DNA of 39,163 nucleotides from assembly GCA_031257115.1 (NCBI GenBank), contig JAIRPF010000181.1:1-39163 (forward strand), in the 5' to 3' direction. Source of the DNA: Accumulibacter sp. (GTDB lineage: Bacteria; Pseudomonadota; Gammaproteobacteria; Burkholderiales; Rhodocyclaceae). Under the pieces are notes generated by a model. That model was given only the letters and a program-made list of their open reading frames with translations, searched no databases and had not been told where the DNA came from. A program made the position numbers and the translations under genes. This document shows positions 15,771 through 27,095 of this stretch, one piece after another; within the stretch, counting starts at the first letter, position 1, and every line of letters begins with the position of its first letter.

Positions 15771-15988
15771 AACGAGGTGAGTTCGTCTTTGCCGGAAATG
15801 CCGTTCTGGTCGAGGTCTCTCCAGAGGCGCGCGTTGGCGTATTGAGCGCCGGATGCGTTAAACACGCCGTCGTGGTTGGAATCGAGATCGGCGAGCGCGG
15901 CGAGGCCGTTGGTGGCCTTCCGGCCGTTGGAGAGTACGGTGTCGACGCCGAAGATATCGATTCGCCGCTGAATTTTCGCTGCTCCCAT
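15771..15988 (-). pseudogene. Fragment of a large RTX/calcium-binding repeat protein
   Basis: On the minus strand the sequence encodes FGVDTVLSNGRKATNGLAAL, then ADLDSNHDGVF, then YANARLWRDLDQNGISGKDELTSL. This is the conserved block of very large RTX-type exported proteins: LSNG..ATNGF.AL..LDSN.DGV followed by L.VWRD.NQDGIS...EL, with two EF-hand-like Asp-rich loops. Only about 70 residues survive. There is no start, signal or C-terminal secretion region. Both edges run directly into module A copies in opposite orientation (GGGAGGCTTGC at 15760-15770 and GCAAGCCTCCC at 16005-16015). It is a stranded gene fragment, not a functional gene. Confidence 0.75.
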
Positions 15989-16278
15989 CCAGGCTATGCG
16001 CCGGGCAAGCCTCCCTATCGAGGGAGGTGGCCCACAGCAAAGACGCAGGGGGAAGGGAGTCGGGCGATTGTTTTTCCCAATCGTTTTCGGAAACCCGAAC
16101 CGTCAAACGCCCTTCGTTCCGCTTTCGGCGCGGCACCTCTCTCGTGAGGGAGGTTTGGCTTGTGGCGCTTCGCACCGGAGTGTACGTACTGGATCCCCGT
16201 GTTCGCGGAAATGACGGGGGCTTTCTTTGTTTTTTGCCGTGTCCGCCGCGCCCGCCGTGGTCAAGGCGTTTTCCATCC
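15989..16278. repeat. Repeat mosaic upstream of the RTX fragment
   Basis: A forward module A at about 16005-16075 (GCAAGCCTCCCTATCGAGGGAGG) and an inverted module A plus linking hairpin at about 16108-16185 are followed by a degenerate module B (about 16194-16213) and module C at 16214-16275. Module C reaches the 3' end of the TolC-like gene. Confidence 0.6.
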
Positions 16279-17709
16279 TCAGGGAATCGGGAATTCGGCG
16301 GCGGGCAGCAGCAGGCGGCTGTCGAGCGCGCCTACGGCCCGGGCCAGCGCGGCGCGCGAGACGAACCAGTCGAGGGCGGCCTGAATGCGCTGGACGCGGG
16401 CCTTGGCCAGCGCGCTTTGCGCGTTGAGCAGGTCGAGGAGGGTGCCCACGCCGGCCTTGTAGCGGCCCAGCGCGACGCGCTCGGACTGTTCGGCGGAAGA
16501 GAGCAGGTCGGCGGCGCTTTTCACCGCTTGCGTGGCGGTGACGAGGTTTTGGTGGTTCGTCCAGACGTCCAGCGCGATCTGCTGGCGAAGCGCCTCGCGC
16601 TGCGCGCCGGCCGCCTCGGCGCGCGCCTCGGCGGCGCGCACGCGGTAGGTTGTCTCGTGGCCGGAAAAGAGCGGCAGCGTCAGCGTCAGCCCGATCGATT
16701 GGCGATCCGCGCGGATCGATCCGGTATCCTGCCACGCCGGACCGGCGGAGAGCGACAGGGTGGGGCGGCCGGCGGCGCGCGCGCGTTCGACGCCGGCCTG
16801 GGCCGCGCGGAAGCGTGCCTCCGCCGCCAGCAGATCGGGCCGCAGGCGGCGCGCCTCGGCGATCAGCGCCTCGACGTCGCGCTCGAACGCCGCGCCGGGC
16901 GCGGCGTCGGGGATGGCGTCGAGGGCGACCGGCGTACCGGCGTCGAAGCCCATGACGCTGGCCAGCGCGCCCAGCGCCGTTTCGGCCAGACCCTCGGCCC
17001 GGATGCGGTCGAGCACCGTCTGCGACCATGCCGTCCGGGCTTGCAGGCTGTCGGCCGGCGTCGCCGCGCCGACGCGGTGGCGCGTCTCCGCCGCCGCCAG
17101 GCTCTCGCGGCTGGCTTTTTCCGACTGCCACGCGGCGTCGAGCGCGGCGCGGGCGGCCTGCGCGTCGTAGTACGCCTGCATGGCCGCGAGAAAAACCGTC
17201 TGTACCGTGGCGTCGAGCGCGCCCGACGCGGCGAGCAGCAACTGGCGCGCGGCTTCGAGATCGGCGTCGCGCGCGCCGGAATCGTAAAGCAGCCAGGAGA
17301 GCGTCAGCGAAGCGCCGCGCGCGGTGGCGGCGTCGCCGTCCGCGCGCTGGCGCGACGCCGTCACGCCGGCGTCGATGCGGGGCAGGTAGGCGGCGCGCGC
17401 CACGCCGACCTCGGCCGCCTGCGCGCGGGCGCTGGCCCAGGCTTCGCGCGTCTGCGGATTGCGGCAAAGCGCCTGGTCGACCACGTCGAGAAGACCGTAG
17501 ACCGCGCCAAGCGGTCGCGGCAGGCAAGGCGTGAAATCGCTCCCGTCTTGCGCCGCGAGCAGCGGGCGGGGCGGGATGGAAGCGTCCACGCCGAACGGGT
17601 CGTCCGCGCCACGGGCGCTCGCCGGAAACGCCGCCAGCGCGGCGAAACAGGAGACGATGCGGACGGCGGACGAAAATCGCCCGATTTTTCCATCTCCTTG
17701 CCGTTCCAT
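16279..17709 (-). CDS. TolC-family outer-membrane efflux protein
   Basis: 476 residues from ATG 17709 (AAGGAAA seven bases upstream). It has a signal peptide (SAVRIVSCFAALAAFPASARG) and long alpha-helical, Ala-rich repeats in two halves, as in TolC-type trimeric channels that span the outer membrane and periplasm. Family landmarks are LLDVVDQALCRNPQTREAWA near the N terminus, AAYLPRIDAGV, YYDAQAARAALDAAW, RPDLLAAEARFRAAQAGVERA (start of the second repeat), LPLFSGHETTYRVRAAEA and YKAGVGTLLDLLNAQSALA. It would pair with an inner-membrane pump and an adaptor; neither is adjacent here. Expression is probably autonomous. The frame is open up to 17856 but no ribosome binding site supports that extension. 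Confidence 0.92.
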   Translation of the reverse strand: MERQGDGKIGRFSSAVRIVSCFAALAAFPASARGADDPFGVDASIPPRPLLAAQDGSDFTPCLPRPLGAVYGLLDVVDQALCRNPQTREAWASARAQAAEVGVARAAYLPRIDAGVTASRQRADGDAATARGASLTLSWLLYDSGARDADLEAARQLLLAASGALDATVQTVFLAAMQAYYDAQAARAALDAAWQSEKASRESLAAAETRHRVGAATPADSLQARTAWSQTVLDRIRAEGLAETALGALASVMGFDAGTPVALDAIPDAAPGAAFERDVEALIAEARRLRPDLLAAEARFRAAQAGVERARAAGRPTLSLSAGPAWQDTGSIRADRQSIGLTLTLPLFSGHETTYRVRAAEARAEAAGAQREALRQQIALDVWTNHQNLVTATQAVKSAADLLSSAEQSERVALGRYKAGVGTLLDLLNAQSALAKARVQRIQAALDWFVSRAALARAVGALDSRLLLPAAEFPIP

Positions 17710-18147
17710 GCCGATTTCCTTTGCTCCGTCAGGCTTCGTGCCGGCCGCGAGCGTCTTGCGAAACGGGCGCGGCCAGATGAAATCGCCGACTCGGCTCCGC
17801 GCCCCGCCATTGCGCTTTCCGACGCGAAACGGGGCCGCGAGCGCGAAGAATCCCACGCCGCGAACGCCGCGGATCCCCAGCCGGCAACTGGCGGATTCTA
17901 TCCCGCCGCCCCGCCGTGGGGAACCGTCCGGGCGAATCCGGCGGGAAACCCGCGTCCGGAAACGCGGACGGAACCGTCGGCGTGGCGAGGAGGTGCGGGC
18001 CGCGTCTTCGCGGCGACGCCATTGCGGCGCTCATGATGCCCGTGGGCGTTCCGCCGGTGAAAGCGCCATCCCGCCGAGAAAACCAGCGCGCCGCGTTTTT
18101 TACCGGTGGAAAACGAAAAACCGTACACGCCGACCGATTCCCGGCGT
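17710..18147. other. Divergent intergenic region between tolC-like gene and thiM
   Basis: 438 bp with no convincing gene and no A, B or C modules. There are GC-rich inverted sequences such as GCGTCCGGAAACGCGGACGG near 17950-17970. It should contain the promoter of the TolC-like gene, which was not identified. Confidence 0.35.
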
Positions 18148-18175
18148 TTCACATTCCACGCCCCGCTTTTATACT
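18148..18175 (+). promoter_or_regulatory. Probable sigma70 promoter of thiM
   Basis: TTCACA (18148-18153) and TATACT (18170-18175) are separated by 16 bp; each matches the consensus at five of six positions. Transcription would start near 18182, leaving an untranslated leader of about 22 bases, too short for a TPP riboswitch. Confidence 0.6.
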
Positions 18176-18203
18176 TGCCACTTTTCGTCTTCCCGGATGG
18201 CGC

Positions 18204-19004
18204 ATGATCAAGCCGCTCCCTCTCGATACCGTCGCCGATGAGCTGGCGCGTTTTCGCGCCGCCGCGCCGCTCGTGCACGTGCTGACCAACGAAGTCGTGC
18301 AGGAAATCACCGCCAACGTGCTGCTCGCCGCCGGCGCGTCGCCGGCGATGGTCGTCGCCGAGGAGGAAGCGCCGTCGTTCACGGCCCTGTCCGGCGCGCT
18401 GCTGATCAACGTCGGCACCCTGTATCCGGCGCGCCTCGCGTCGATGCGCCTGGCCGTCGCGGCGGCCGGACGGGCTAATGTGCCGTGGACGCTCGATCCC
18501 GTGGCGGCGGGCGTGCTCGACTTCCGCACGCGGGCGTGCCGCGAGTTCATGCGATGCGGGCCGGCGGCGATTCGCGGCAACGCCTCGGAAATCCTGTCGC
18601 TCGCGGGCGGCGCGGGCGGCGGGCGCGGCGTCGACGCGACGGCGGATTCCGGCGCGGCGGTCGAGGCGACCGAGCGGCTGGCGCGCGCGACCGGAGCCGT
18701 CGTGGCGGTGACGGGCGAAACCGATTTCATCACCGACGGCGAAACGACCTGGGCCGCGCCCTGGGGGCATCCGGTCATGACGCGGGTGGTCGGCACCGGC
18801 TGCGCGCTGTCGGCGCTCGTCGCGGCCTTCACGGCCGGCGCGCCGGACCGGCTCGCCGCCGTGGCCGCCGCCTGCGCCGTGGCCGGCCTGTGCGGCGCGA
18901 AAGCGGCGGCGGGCAGCCGCGGGCCGGGTTCGTTCCGGGCCGTTTTTCTCGACGCGCTGTATTCCCTGACACCGGAAGAATTGCGCGGGAAGGGGAATGA
19001 ATGA
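18204..19004 (+). CDS. thiM: Hydroxyethylthiazole kinase
   Basis: 266 residues, the usual length. It phosphorylates 4-methyl-5-(2-hydroxyethyl)thiazole with ATP, a salvage step in thiamine synthesis, in the cytoplasm. Family motifs are VHVLTNEVVQEITANVLLA, AGASPAMVVAEEE, LLINVGTL, TLDPVAAGV, IRGNASEI, VVAVTGETDFITDG and VVGTGCALSALVAAF with the catalytic Cys at about residue 200 in GTGC. ATG 18204 follows only a weak ribosome binding site (CGGATGG). No thiD or thiE is adjacent, so the gene stands alone, and no thi-box was seen in the short leader. The next gene in the same direction is a MoeB/ThiF-type activator 670 bp away, separated by repeats. Confidence 0.93.
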   Translation: MIKPLPLDTVADELARFRAAAPLVHVLTNEVVQEITANVLLAAGASPAMVVAEEEAPSFTALSGALLINVGTLYPARLASMRLAVAAAGRANVPWTLDPVAAGVLDFRTRACREFMRCGPAAIRGNASEILSLAGGAGGGRGVDATADSGAAVEATERLARATGAVVAVTGETDFITDGETTWAAPWGHPVMTRVVGTGCALSALVAAFTAGAPDRLAAVAAACAVAGLCGAKAAAGSRGPGSFRAVFLDALYSLTPEELRGKGNE

Positions 19005-19675
19005 AACGCTCCGGTATGCCGGCCGGTTTTGTTGGGTTCGCCGCGCCTATTCCAACCTGCGCGGGGCCACGGAAAACACGGAGAAAGACAAGAGCGAAAA
19101 AGCATTGACCACGGCGGATACGACGAAAAACAAAGAACCCGTCATTCCCGCGAATGCGGGAATCCAGAAACGTACTTTCCGGCGCGAAGCGCCGCACGAA
19201 AGGCCACCTTCCTGAGGGAAGTGGCTCGCGCGACAGCGCGAGACGGAAGGATTCACGGCGGCGGTTTTTCCCGATCGCGTCTGGAAACACGGCCGCCCGA
19301 CTCCTTCCGTCACGCCTTCGGCGCGACACATCCCTCAAGAGTGAGGCAAACCCCACCGCCGCCTTTGCCGCTTCCGTCACCGCCGTCATTCACGGAAAAT
19401 CCGTCATTCCCGCGCAAGCGGGAATCCGGTTCCTTGCCTCCGGCCCGAAGGGCCGACAATTCAAAGGATGCGGCGCGGTGCGCCGGAGTGTACGCGCTGG
19501 ATTCCCGCGTTCGCGGGAATGACGGGGGTTTTCTTTGTTTTTCGTCGCGCCCATCGTGGTTAAAAATTCTGTTTTCCTCCGTGCCCTCCGTGGTCAAAAA
19601 GATTTTCCGCCGCGCCCGTCGTGGTTAAACTACGGTTTTCAGATTGAGAGCTCGCGCCCATCGTGGCGATTTCCG
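19005..19675. repeat. Dense repeat mosaic between thiM and moeB
   Basis: 671 bp that consist almost wholly of modules. Module C lies at about 19060-19140, module B at 19144-19163 with linking hairpin and forward module A (19196-19250), inverted module A at about 19296-19350, module B at 19406-19425, and linking sequence plus module B at 19466-19520. Three successive module C pieces (CGTGGTTAAA, CGTGGTCAAA, CGTGGTTAAA) span 19521-19630 and a last CGCGCCCATCGTGG lies at about 19653-19666, just ahead of the moeB start. Confidence 0.7.
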
Positions 19676-20473
19676 ATGAACGACGAACAATTGCTTCGCT
19701 ACAGTCGGCACATCCTGCTCGATCCGATCGGCATCGAGGGGCAGGCGCGCATCGCCGGGGCGCGCGCGCTGATCGTCGGGGCGGGCGGTCTCGGATCGCC
19801 CGCGGCCCTGTATCTCGCCTCGGCGGGCGTTGGAAAGATCACCCTGGCCGACGGCGACGCGGTGGATCTCACGAACCTGCAACGGCAAATCCTGCACGCG
19901 CAGGATCGCATCGGGCAGGCCAAGGCGCTGTCGGGCCAGGCTGCCCTGAAGAACATCAATCCGGAAGTCGACGTCGTCCCCGTCACCGAGCGCCTGGCCG
20001 GGGAACAGCTCGCCGCGCTCGTCGCCGAGGCCGACGTGGTGCTCGATTGCTGCGACAATTTCGATACGCGCCACGCCATCAATCGGGCCTGCGTCCAGCA
20101 TCGCGCGCCGCTGGTTTCGGGCGCGGCGGTGCGTTTCGCCGGGCAGATTTCGGTTTTCGATTCCAGGCGGAGGGATTCACCCTGCTACCACTGCCTGTTT
20201 CCCGAAGGCGAAAAGACCGAGGAACCGCGCTGCGCCGTGACTGGCGTCTTCGCGCCGCTGACGGGCATCATCGGCGCCATGCAGGCGGCCGAGGCGCTCA
20301 AGCTCGTCTGCGGCGTCGGCGAACCGCTGCTCGGCCGCCTCCTGCTGCTCGACGGACTGACGATGGAGTGGCGCTGCGTGCGTTTTGCCAGGAATCCGCG
20401 CTGCGCGGTATGCGCGGATCACGCCGCCGAGACAAGCCTTCCTCTTGAGGAAGGTGTCGCGCCGAGGGCATGA
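19676..20473 (+). CDS. moeB: MoeB/ThiF-family adenylyltransferase with a repeat-encoded C terminus
   Basis: 265 residues. E1-like enzymes of this family adenylate the C-terminal Gly of MoaD or ThiS so that sulfur can be transferred during molybdopterin or thiazole synthesis. Motifs: RYSRHILLDPIGIEGQARI, Rossmann loop VGAGGLGSPAALYLASAGVG, DLTNLQRQ, DCCDNFDTRHAIN, zinc pairs CYHC and CAVC, and CAVTGVFAPLTGIIGAMQA with the conserved Cys. MoeB and ThiF cannot be separated by sequence alone; proximity to thiM slightly favours a thiazole role, while the linkage of this gene type to ctpA in related bacteria suggests MoeB. The last roughly 15 residues (ETSLPLEEGVAPRA) are encoded by a module A repeat, past the normal family end. 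Module C sequence ends about ten bases before the ATG, and no ribosome binding site is visible. Confidence 0.88.
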   Translation: MNDEQLLRYSRHILLDPIGIEGQARIAGARALIVGAGGLGSPAALYLASAGVGKITLADGDAVDLTNLQRQILHAQDRIGQAKALSGQAALKNINPEVDVVPVTERLAGEQLAALVAEADVVLDCCDNFDTRHAINRACVQHRAPLVSGAAVRFAGQISVFDSRRRDSPCYHCLFPEGEKTEEPRCAVTGVFAPLTGIIGAMQAAEALKLVCGVGEPLLGRLLLLDGLTMEWRCVRFARNPRCAVCADHAAETSLPLEEGVAPRA

Positions 20474-21589
20474 CGGGGGGATTCCCGGACGCGGACAAAC
20501 GGGAGACCATCATTCCGGCGCAAGCCGGAATCCAGTGCGGCGGTTGAAAACCTTTTGCCGCGAGACTCATGGGGGCGAAAATTTTTCGCCCCCGTTGCCC
20601 CCGCCCGCGAATTCCGGCTCGCGGCCTGCTTCGCCACGAACAGATGGAGATATCCGCTCGCGTCGTGGCAGCTTGCGACGAATAGCCCCAAGGCATTGAC
20701 GTAGCCCATCTCCCTATCGGTCGCGCCCGGATGACATCGCATTTTTGGATGAAACTCAAACGAACTCCCGTCATTCACGCGAAAGCTGGAATGACGAAGA
20801 AATGGAACGGTCGCCGCCTGAATCAAGACCGATCCAGTCTCGACTCGCGCAAAGCGCCGCCGAATCAGCCTCTCTATCGAGGGATAGCGGATCGCGCGAC
20901 GGCGCAAGCCGGAAGGAGTCTGGCGATCGAGCGCGGCGGACGGGACCGGAACATGGAGCGCGGGGGATCCCCGCTCCGTCCGCTTTTTTTGCGAACGGGA
21001 CGCCCGCGCTCCATTTTTGACGAACCGGCTTTCGCCGGAATGATGGTTTTCCCCTGTTTGTCCGTGCCGGGGAATTCAATCGCCAAACTCCTTCCGTCAC
21101 GCCTTCGGCGCGACACCTCCCTCGATAGGGAGGTTTGGTTTGCGGCGCTTCGCGCCGGAAAGTACGCGCCGGATTCCCGCGTTCGCGGGAATGACGGGAT
21201 TGGGGGGAAAGCGGCTTGCGCACTCGTTCCGACTCGCGCGAAGCGCTTGGATAAGCTTCCCTCTTGAGGGAGGTGGCCCGCCGAAGGCGGGTCGGAAGGA
21301 GTCGGGCCGTTGAATCATCAAACGCGGACAGACAGGAAAAACCGTCATTTCCTTGACAAGCCGGAATCCGGTTCGCCGTTGCCCTTGCCGCTTTCATCCC
21401 CTCGTCATTCCCGCGAAAGCGGGAATCCAGTTCGTTCATCAAATATTTGTTTCCAGAGATTCAATTGCCGGACTCCTTCCGACCCGCGGCTTCGCCGCGG
21501 GCCGCCTTTCTCAAGAGGGAGGCTTGCCCTGGCGCGGGGGCGGAGATCGTTCGCTCCGGTGAAAATCCTAGTTCTCCGTGTTTCGAAAA
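20474..21589. repeat. Long repeat mosaic between moeB and the HU gene
   Basis: About 1.1 kb without a supportable gene. A module B variant lies at 20512-20531 (ATTCCGGCGCAAGCCGGAAT, a paired change of the stem). Forward module A copies lie at about 20870-20930 and 21255-21315, inverted ones at about 21085-21150 and 21470-21525, and module B at 21173-21192 and 21407-21426. GGAGCGCGGGGGATCCCCGCTCC near 20954-20976 is a further inverted repeat, and TGGAGCGCGGG recurs inverted near 21004-21014. Open frames here are repeat artefacts. Confidence 0.65.
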
Positions 21590-21620
21590 CGAAAAAAAAG
21601 TCGGCGCGCAGGCCGACTTC
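21590..21620 (-). terminator. Rho-independent terminator of the HU gene
   Basis: On the minus strand AAGTCGGC, a six-base loop, GCCGACTT and a run of T follow about 20 bases after the HU stop codon. The stem is perfect and GC-rich. Confidence 0.9.
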
Positions 21621-21641
21621 CCGATTCAGGAGATGCTGGAA

Positions 21642-21941
21642 CTACTTTCTCTTCTTGGTCTTGTTGGCGGCGGCGACGGTTGCCTTGAACGTGGCGCCGG
21701 CGGAAAACTTGGGAACGGTGGTCGCCGGGATCTTGATCTTTTCGCCGGTCTTCGGATTCTTGCCTTCGCGGGCGGCGCGCGCGGCGGACTTGAAGGAACC
21801 GAAGCCGACCAGGCTCACGCCGTCGCCCTTGGCCACGGCATGGACGATCGTTTCGAGCGCGGCGTCGAGCGCCTTGCCGGAAGCCACCTTGGACAGGTCG
21901 GCTTTGTTTGCGATTGTTTCGATCAATTCAGACTTGTTCAT
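21642..21941 (-). CDS. hupB: HU-family DNA-binding protein
   Basis: 99 residues. HU dimers bend and compact DNA in the nucleoid. The N terminus [19 protein letters not shown], the core [19 protein letters not shown], and [20 protein letters not shown] are standard HU/IHF family. The C terminus is extended by a Lys-rich tail ([10 protein letters not shown]). ATG 21941 has AGGAGATGCT upstream. The gene ends in TAG and is followed by a strong terminator, so TAG clearly works as a stop in this genome. HU-alpha versus HU-beta is not resolved. Confidence 0.95.
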   Translation of the reverse strand: MNKSELIETIANKADLSKVASGKALDAALETIVHAVAKGDGVSLVGFGSFKSAARAAREGKNPKTGEKIKIPATTVPKFSAGATFKATVAAANKTKKRK

Positions 21942-22169
21942 AGCATCTCCTGTGTTGATTGCAGAGGGTCGTGGGGAAAACGCAGGGTAATTCTTACACC
22001 TTACGAACGTGAATGGAAGAGGAAAAACCACGAAAAATCCGGAAAACGGGAAAAAATGTTGTTTTCTCCGGCAAACCACGGCCTCGCGGCCCGCGCGCCG
22101 GAGCGCCGCTCCGGGAAAAACGGCGTCACCGGCAGGGCGCGAACGGCGGGCGCGGCGAGGTTGGCGGCA
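21942..22169. other. Spacer between uvrA and the HU gene
   Basis: 228 bp between the end of uvrA and the HU start on the same strand. It includes a module C-like remnant (AAACCACGAAAAATCCGG) at about 22025-22045. It should hold the HU promoter; no exact site was assigned. Confidence 0.35.
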
Positions 22170-25016
<2,847 letters not shown>

Positions 25017-25124
25017 GAAAAAGCCGTGCCGGAGAAAAAGGCAGACCCGATAATATACGTCAAGGCGTCCCGCCCGGACGCCGCCACGGAAATCGCCCGC
25101 CCGGAAAACTCCGCCAAACTCTCT

Positions 25125-25130
25125 TATAAT
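25125..25130 (+). promoter_or_regulatory. -10 element of the ssb promoter
   Basis: TATAAT, a perfect -10, lies 36 bases upstream of the ssb start codon in an otherwise GC-rich gap. No good -35 is visible at the usual distance, so activation may need a factor. On the other strand GTATATTAT (about 25050-25060) could be the uvrA -10. No CTGT-N8-ACAG LexA box was seen in the shared gap. Confidence 0.5.
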
Positions 25131-25166
25131 TCCGCTTTGCTTTTGTATATCTTTCTGGGAGGCAGC

Positions 25167-25643
25167 ATGGCTTCGGTCAACAAAGTGATTCTCGTCGGCA
25201 ACCTCGGCGCCGACCCGGAAACCCGTTACATGCCCAACGGCGACGCCGTGGCGAACATCCGGATGGCCACCACGGAGTCATGGAAGGACAAGGCGACCGG
25301 CGAAAAGCGCGAAATCACCGAATGGCATCGCGTGGTGTTCTACCGGAAGCTGGCCGAGATCGTCGGGCAATACCTGAAAAAAGGCTCGTCGGTGTATATC
25401 GAGGGCCGTATCCGCACACGCAAATGGCAGGACAAGGAAGGCCAGGAACGCTACACCACGGAAATCGAGGCCAACGAAATGCAGATGCTCGGCGGCCGCC
25501 AAAGCGCCTCCGCGTCGGGCGGCGAAGCCGAATACGGCGGCCCGCCCGCTCCCGCCTCCGCGCCCGCCGCCCAGGGCGCTCGCGCGGCGCCGGCCAGGAA
25601 GACGACGAGCCTCGATGACATGGACGACGACATTCCGTTCTGA
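25167..25643 (+). CDS. ssb: Single-stranded DNA-binding protein
   Basis: 158 residues. It coats single-stranded DNA during replication, recombination and repair. The OB fold is intact ([60 protein letters not shown]), followed by a Gly/Ala/Pro-rich linker and the acidic interaction tip DDMDDDIPF. The start has GGGAGG upstream and a perfect -10 nearby. Its stop codon overlaps the ATG of the next gene by one base (TGATG at 25641-25645), so the two are translated together. Confidence 0.98.
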   Translation: MASVNKVILVGNLGADPETRYMPNGDAVANIRMATTESWKDKATGEKREITEWHRVVFYRKLAEIVGQYLKKGSSVYIEGRIRTRKWQDKEGQERYTTEIEANEMQMLGGRQSASASGGEAEYGGPPAPASAPAAQGARAAPARKTTSLDDMDDDIPF

Positions 25644-26554
25644 TGACCGTGGATACCGACGACTCCGCTGAACCCGCCGCCCCGGACGAACCGGCGCCAC
25701 ACGCCGCCCCGGACGAACCGGTACCGCCCGCCGAAACGGGGGGGAAAACCTGGGCGACGAAGATGCGCGCCCAGCCCCAGTGTCCCGAATGCGGGGGATT
25801 CAATTGCCGGAAATCGCACTGGCACTCCTCCGATGAAAAGCGGAATCATCTGGAAAGCAGCCCGTACCGCTGTCTCGATTGCTCGCATCGTTTCCTGAGA
25901 CCGCGGCAGATACAGGTGCTGGAGACGCGCTGGGCGCCGGCGGCGATCGCCGTGCTGGTCATCGGCATGGTCATCGCCGCGATCGCCATGTCGATGATGG
26001 AGCCGGATTTCGAGGGCTTGCCCGACAGTCTGTCGAGCATTCTCGACGATCCAAAGGTACGGCAGGCGGCGGCGGACGGCGATCCGGCGGCGCAGTTCAG
26101 GCTCGGCCAGGCGCTTTTCCTGGACTCGGCGCGGAGCAGCGAGACCTCGGCCCAGGCGGTGCATTGGCTCGAAACCGCCGCCAAGAGCGGCAACGTCGAC
26201 GCCATGATCTACCTGGGACGCCAGTTGCGGGCCGGCGTCGGCATTTTGCAGGATTTCGCCAAGGCCTCCCTGTGGATCCGTACCGCGGCCGTGCGCGGCC
26301 ACCCCGAAGGGATGCTGGAAATGGGACGCCTGTACCGCGACGGCGTGGACGTCGAAAAAAGTCCGATCAAGGCCTATGCGTGGTTCAATCGCGCGGCGGC
26401 CGCGCGCAACATCGACGCGGTGCGCGAACGCGACGCGATCGCGCAGCTCATGACGTCCGAGGACATCAGGGAAGCGCAGCGGCAGTCCGCGCAACTGGCG
26501 CGCGAAAGCGAGACGAATCGCGGACAGGTCGGCGGACAAGGCGCCCGCAATTGA
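25643..26554 (+). CDS. Zinc-ribbon membrane protein with Sel1-like repeats, coupled to ssb
   Basis: 303 residues. The order is: an acidic Pro/Ala-rich N terminus with a short duplication (AAPDEPAPHAAPDEPVPP), a zinc-ribbon-like segment (CPECGGFNCRKSHW ... YRCLDCSHRFLRPR), one membrane helix (WAPAAIAVLVIGMVIAAIAM), then Sel1-like helical repeats (AADGDPAAQFRLGQALF, AAKSGNVDAMIYLGRQLRAG, AAVRGHPEGMLEMGRLYRDG, AYAWFNRAAAARN). Sel1 repeats usually mediate protein contacts. The ribbon would be cytoplasmic and the repeats periplasmic if the helix is a normal anchor. The start shares a base with the ssb stop. Function unknown. Confidence 0.85.
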   Translation: MTVDTDDSAEPAAPDEPAPHAAPDEPVPPAETGGKTWATKMRAQPQCPECGGFNCRKSHWHSSDEKRNHLESSPYRCLDCSHRFLRPRQIQVLETRWAPAAIAVLVIGMVIAAIAMSMMEPDFEGLPDSLSSILDDPKVRQAAADGDPAAQFRLGQALFLDSARSSETSAQAVHWLETAAKSGNVDAMIYLGRQLRAGVGILQDFAKASLWIRTAAVRGHPEGMLEMGRLYRDGVDVEKSPIKAYAWFNRAAAARNIDAVRERDAIAQLMTSEDIREAQRQSAQLARESETNRGQVGGQGARN

Positions 26555-27095
26555 GCCGCCCCGGAAACCCCGGCAAAGCAAACGAAGCGATTCCGGCCAG
26601 CGCCCGGCAGTCCACGCAACAGCAAGGCCGGACAGAAACGGCAGCGGCATTTCGTCGGGGTTTCTCATCGGGGAATCATTCCGCCGCAATCGAGTAACGA
26701 TCCCATCGAAAGGGAAACAAAACCAGCGGCGGCATTTCCTTGCCCAGCCGTCCATTCCGGCGCGGAGCGCCGCAAGAACAAGCCTCCCTCTTGAGGGAGC
26801 GAAGCCACAGGTCGGAAGGAGTTTGGCGCTTGAGCTTCCAGACGCGAATATTTGGCGAACGAACTCGATTTCAGTGATCAAAGAAATGACTGAGTTTCCT
26901 GCTTGCCCCTGTCCGTGAATCCTACCGCCCGACTCCCCGCGCCACCCGCTGAACAGTGACTGGACTGAACACCGGAAATGCCGCATCAACAGCGATCTCC
27001 CGCCGGCTTACCGGCTTGATGACGGTACGACAGCAAGCCGGTTGCCTTCGTGCGCGTCGACACGCGCGCCGGGCTGCTCGAATAAGAATTGCCGC
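26555..27095. repeat. Intergenic region with one module A copy
   Basis: 541 bp. A linking hairpin and forward module A lie at about 26755-26830 (ATTCCGGCGCGGAGCGCC, CCTCCCTCTTGAGGGA, GGTCGGAAGGAG). The rest is not recognised. Near 27045-27085 one frame reads VAFVRVDTRAGLLE before a stop, which could be a trace of an enolase-superfamily gene but is too short to call. Confidence 0.45.

Noticed and set aside
18176-18203. TPP riboswitch upstream of thiM
   Set aside because: The predicted leader is about 22 bases, and no THI-box sequence is seen.
25017-25166. LexA (SOS) box between uvrA and ssb
   Set aside because: No CTGT-N8-ACAG-like site was found in the gap.
27045-27085. Enolase-superfamily gene fragment (VAFVRVDTRAGLLE)
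   Set aside because: Only about 14 residues match in style, too short to support.
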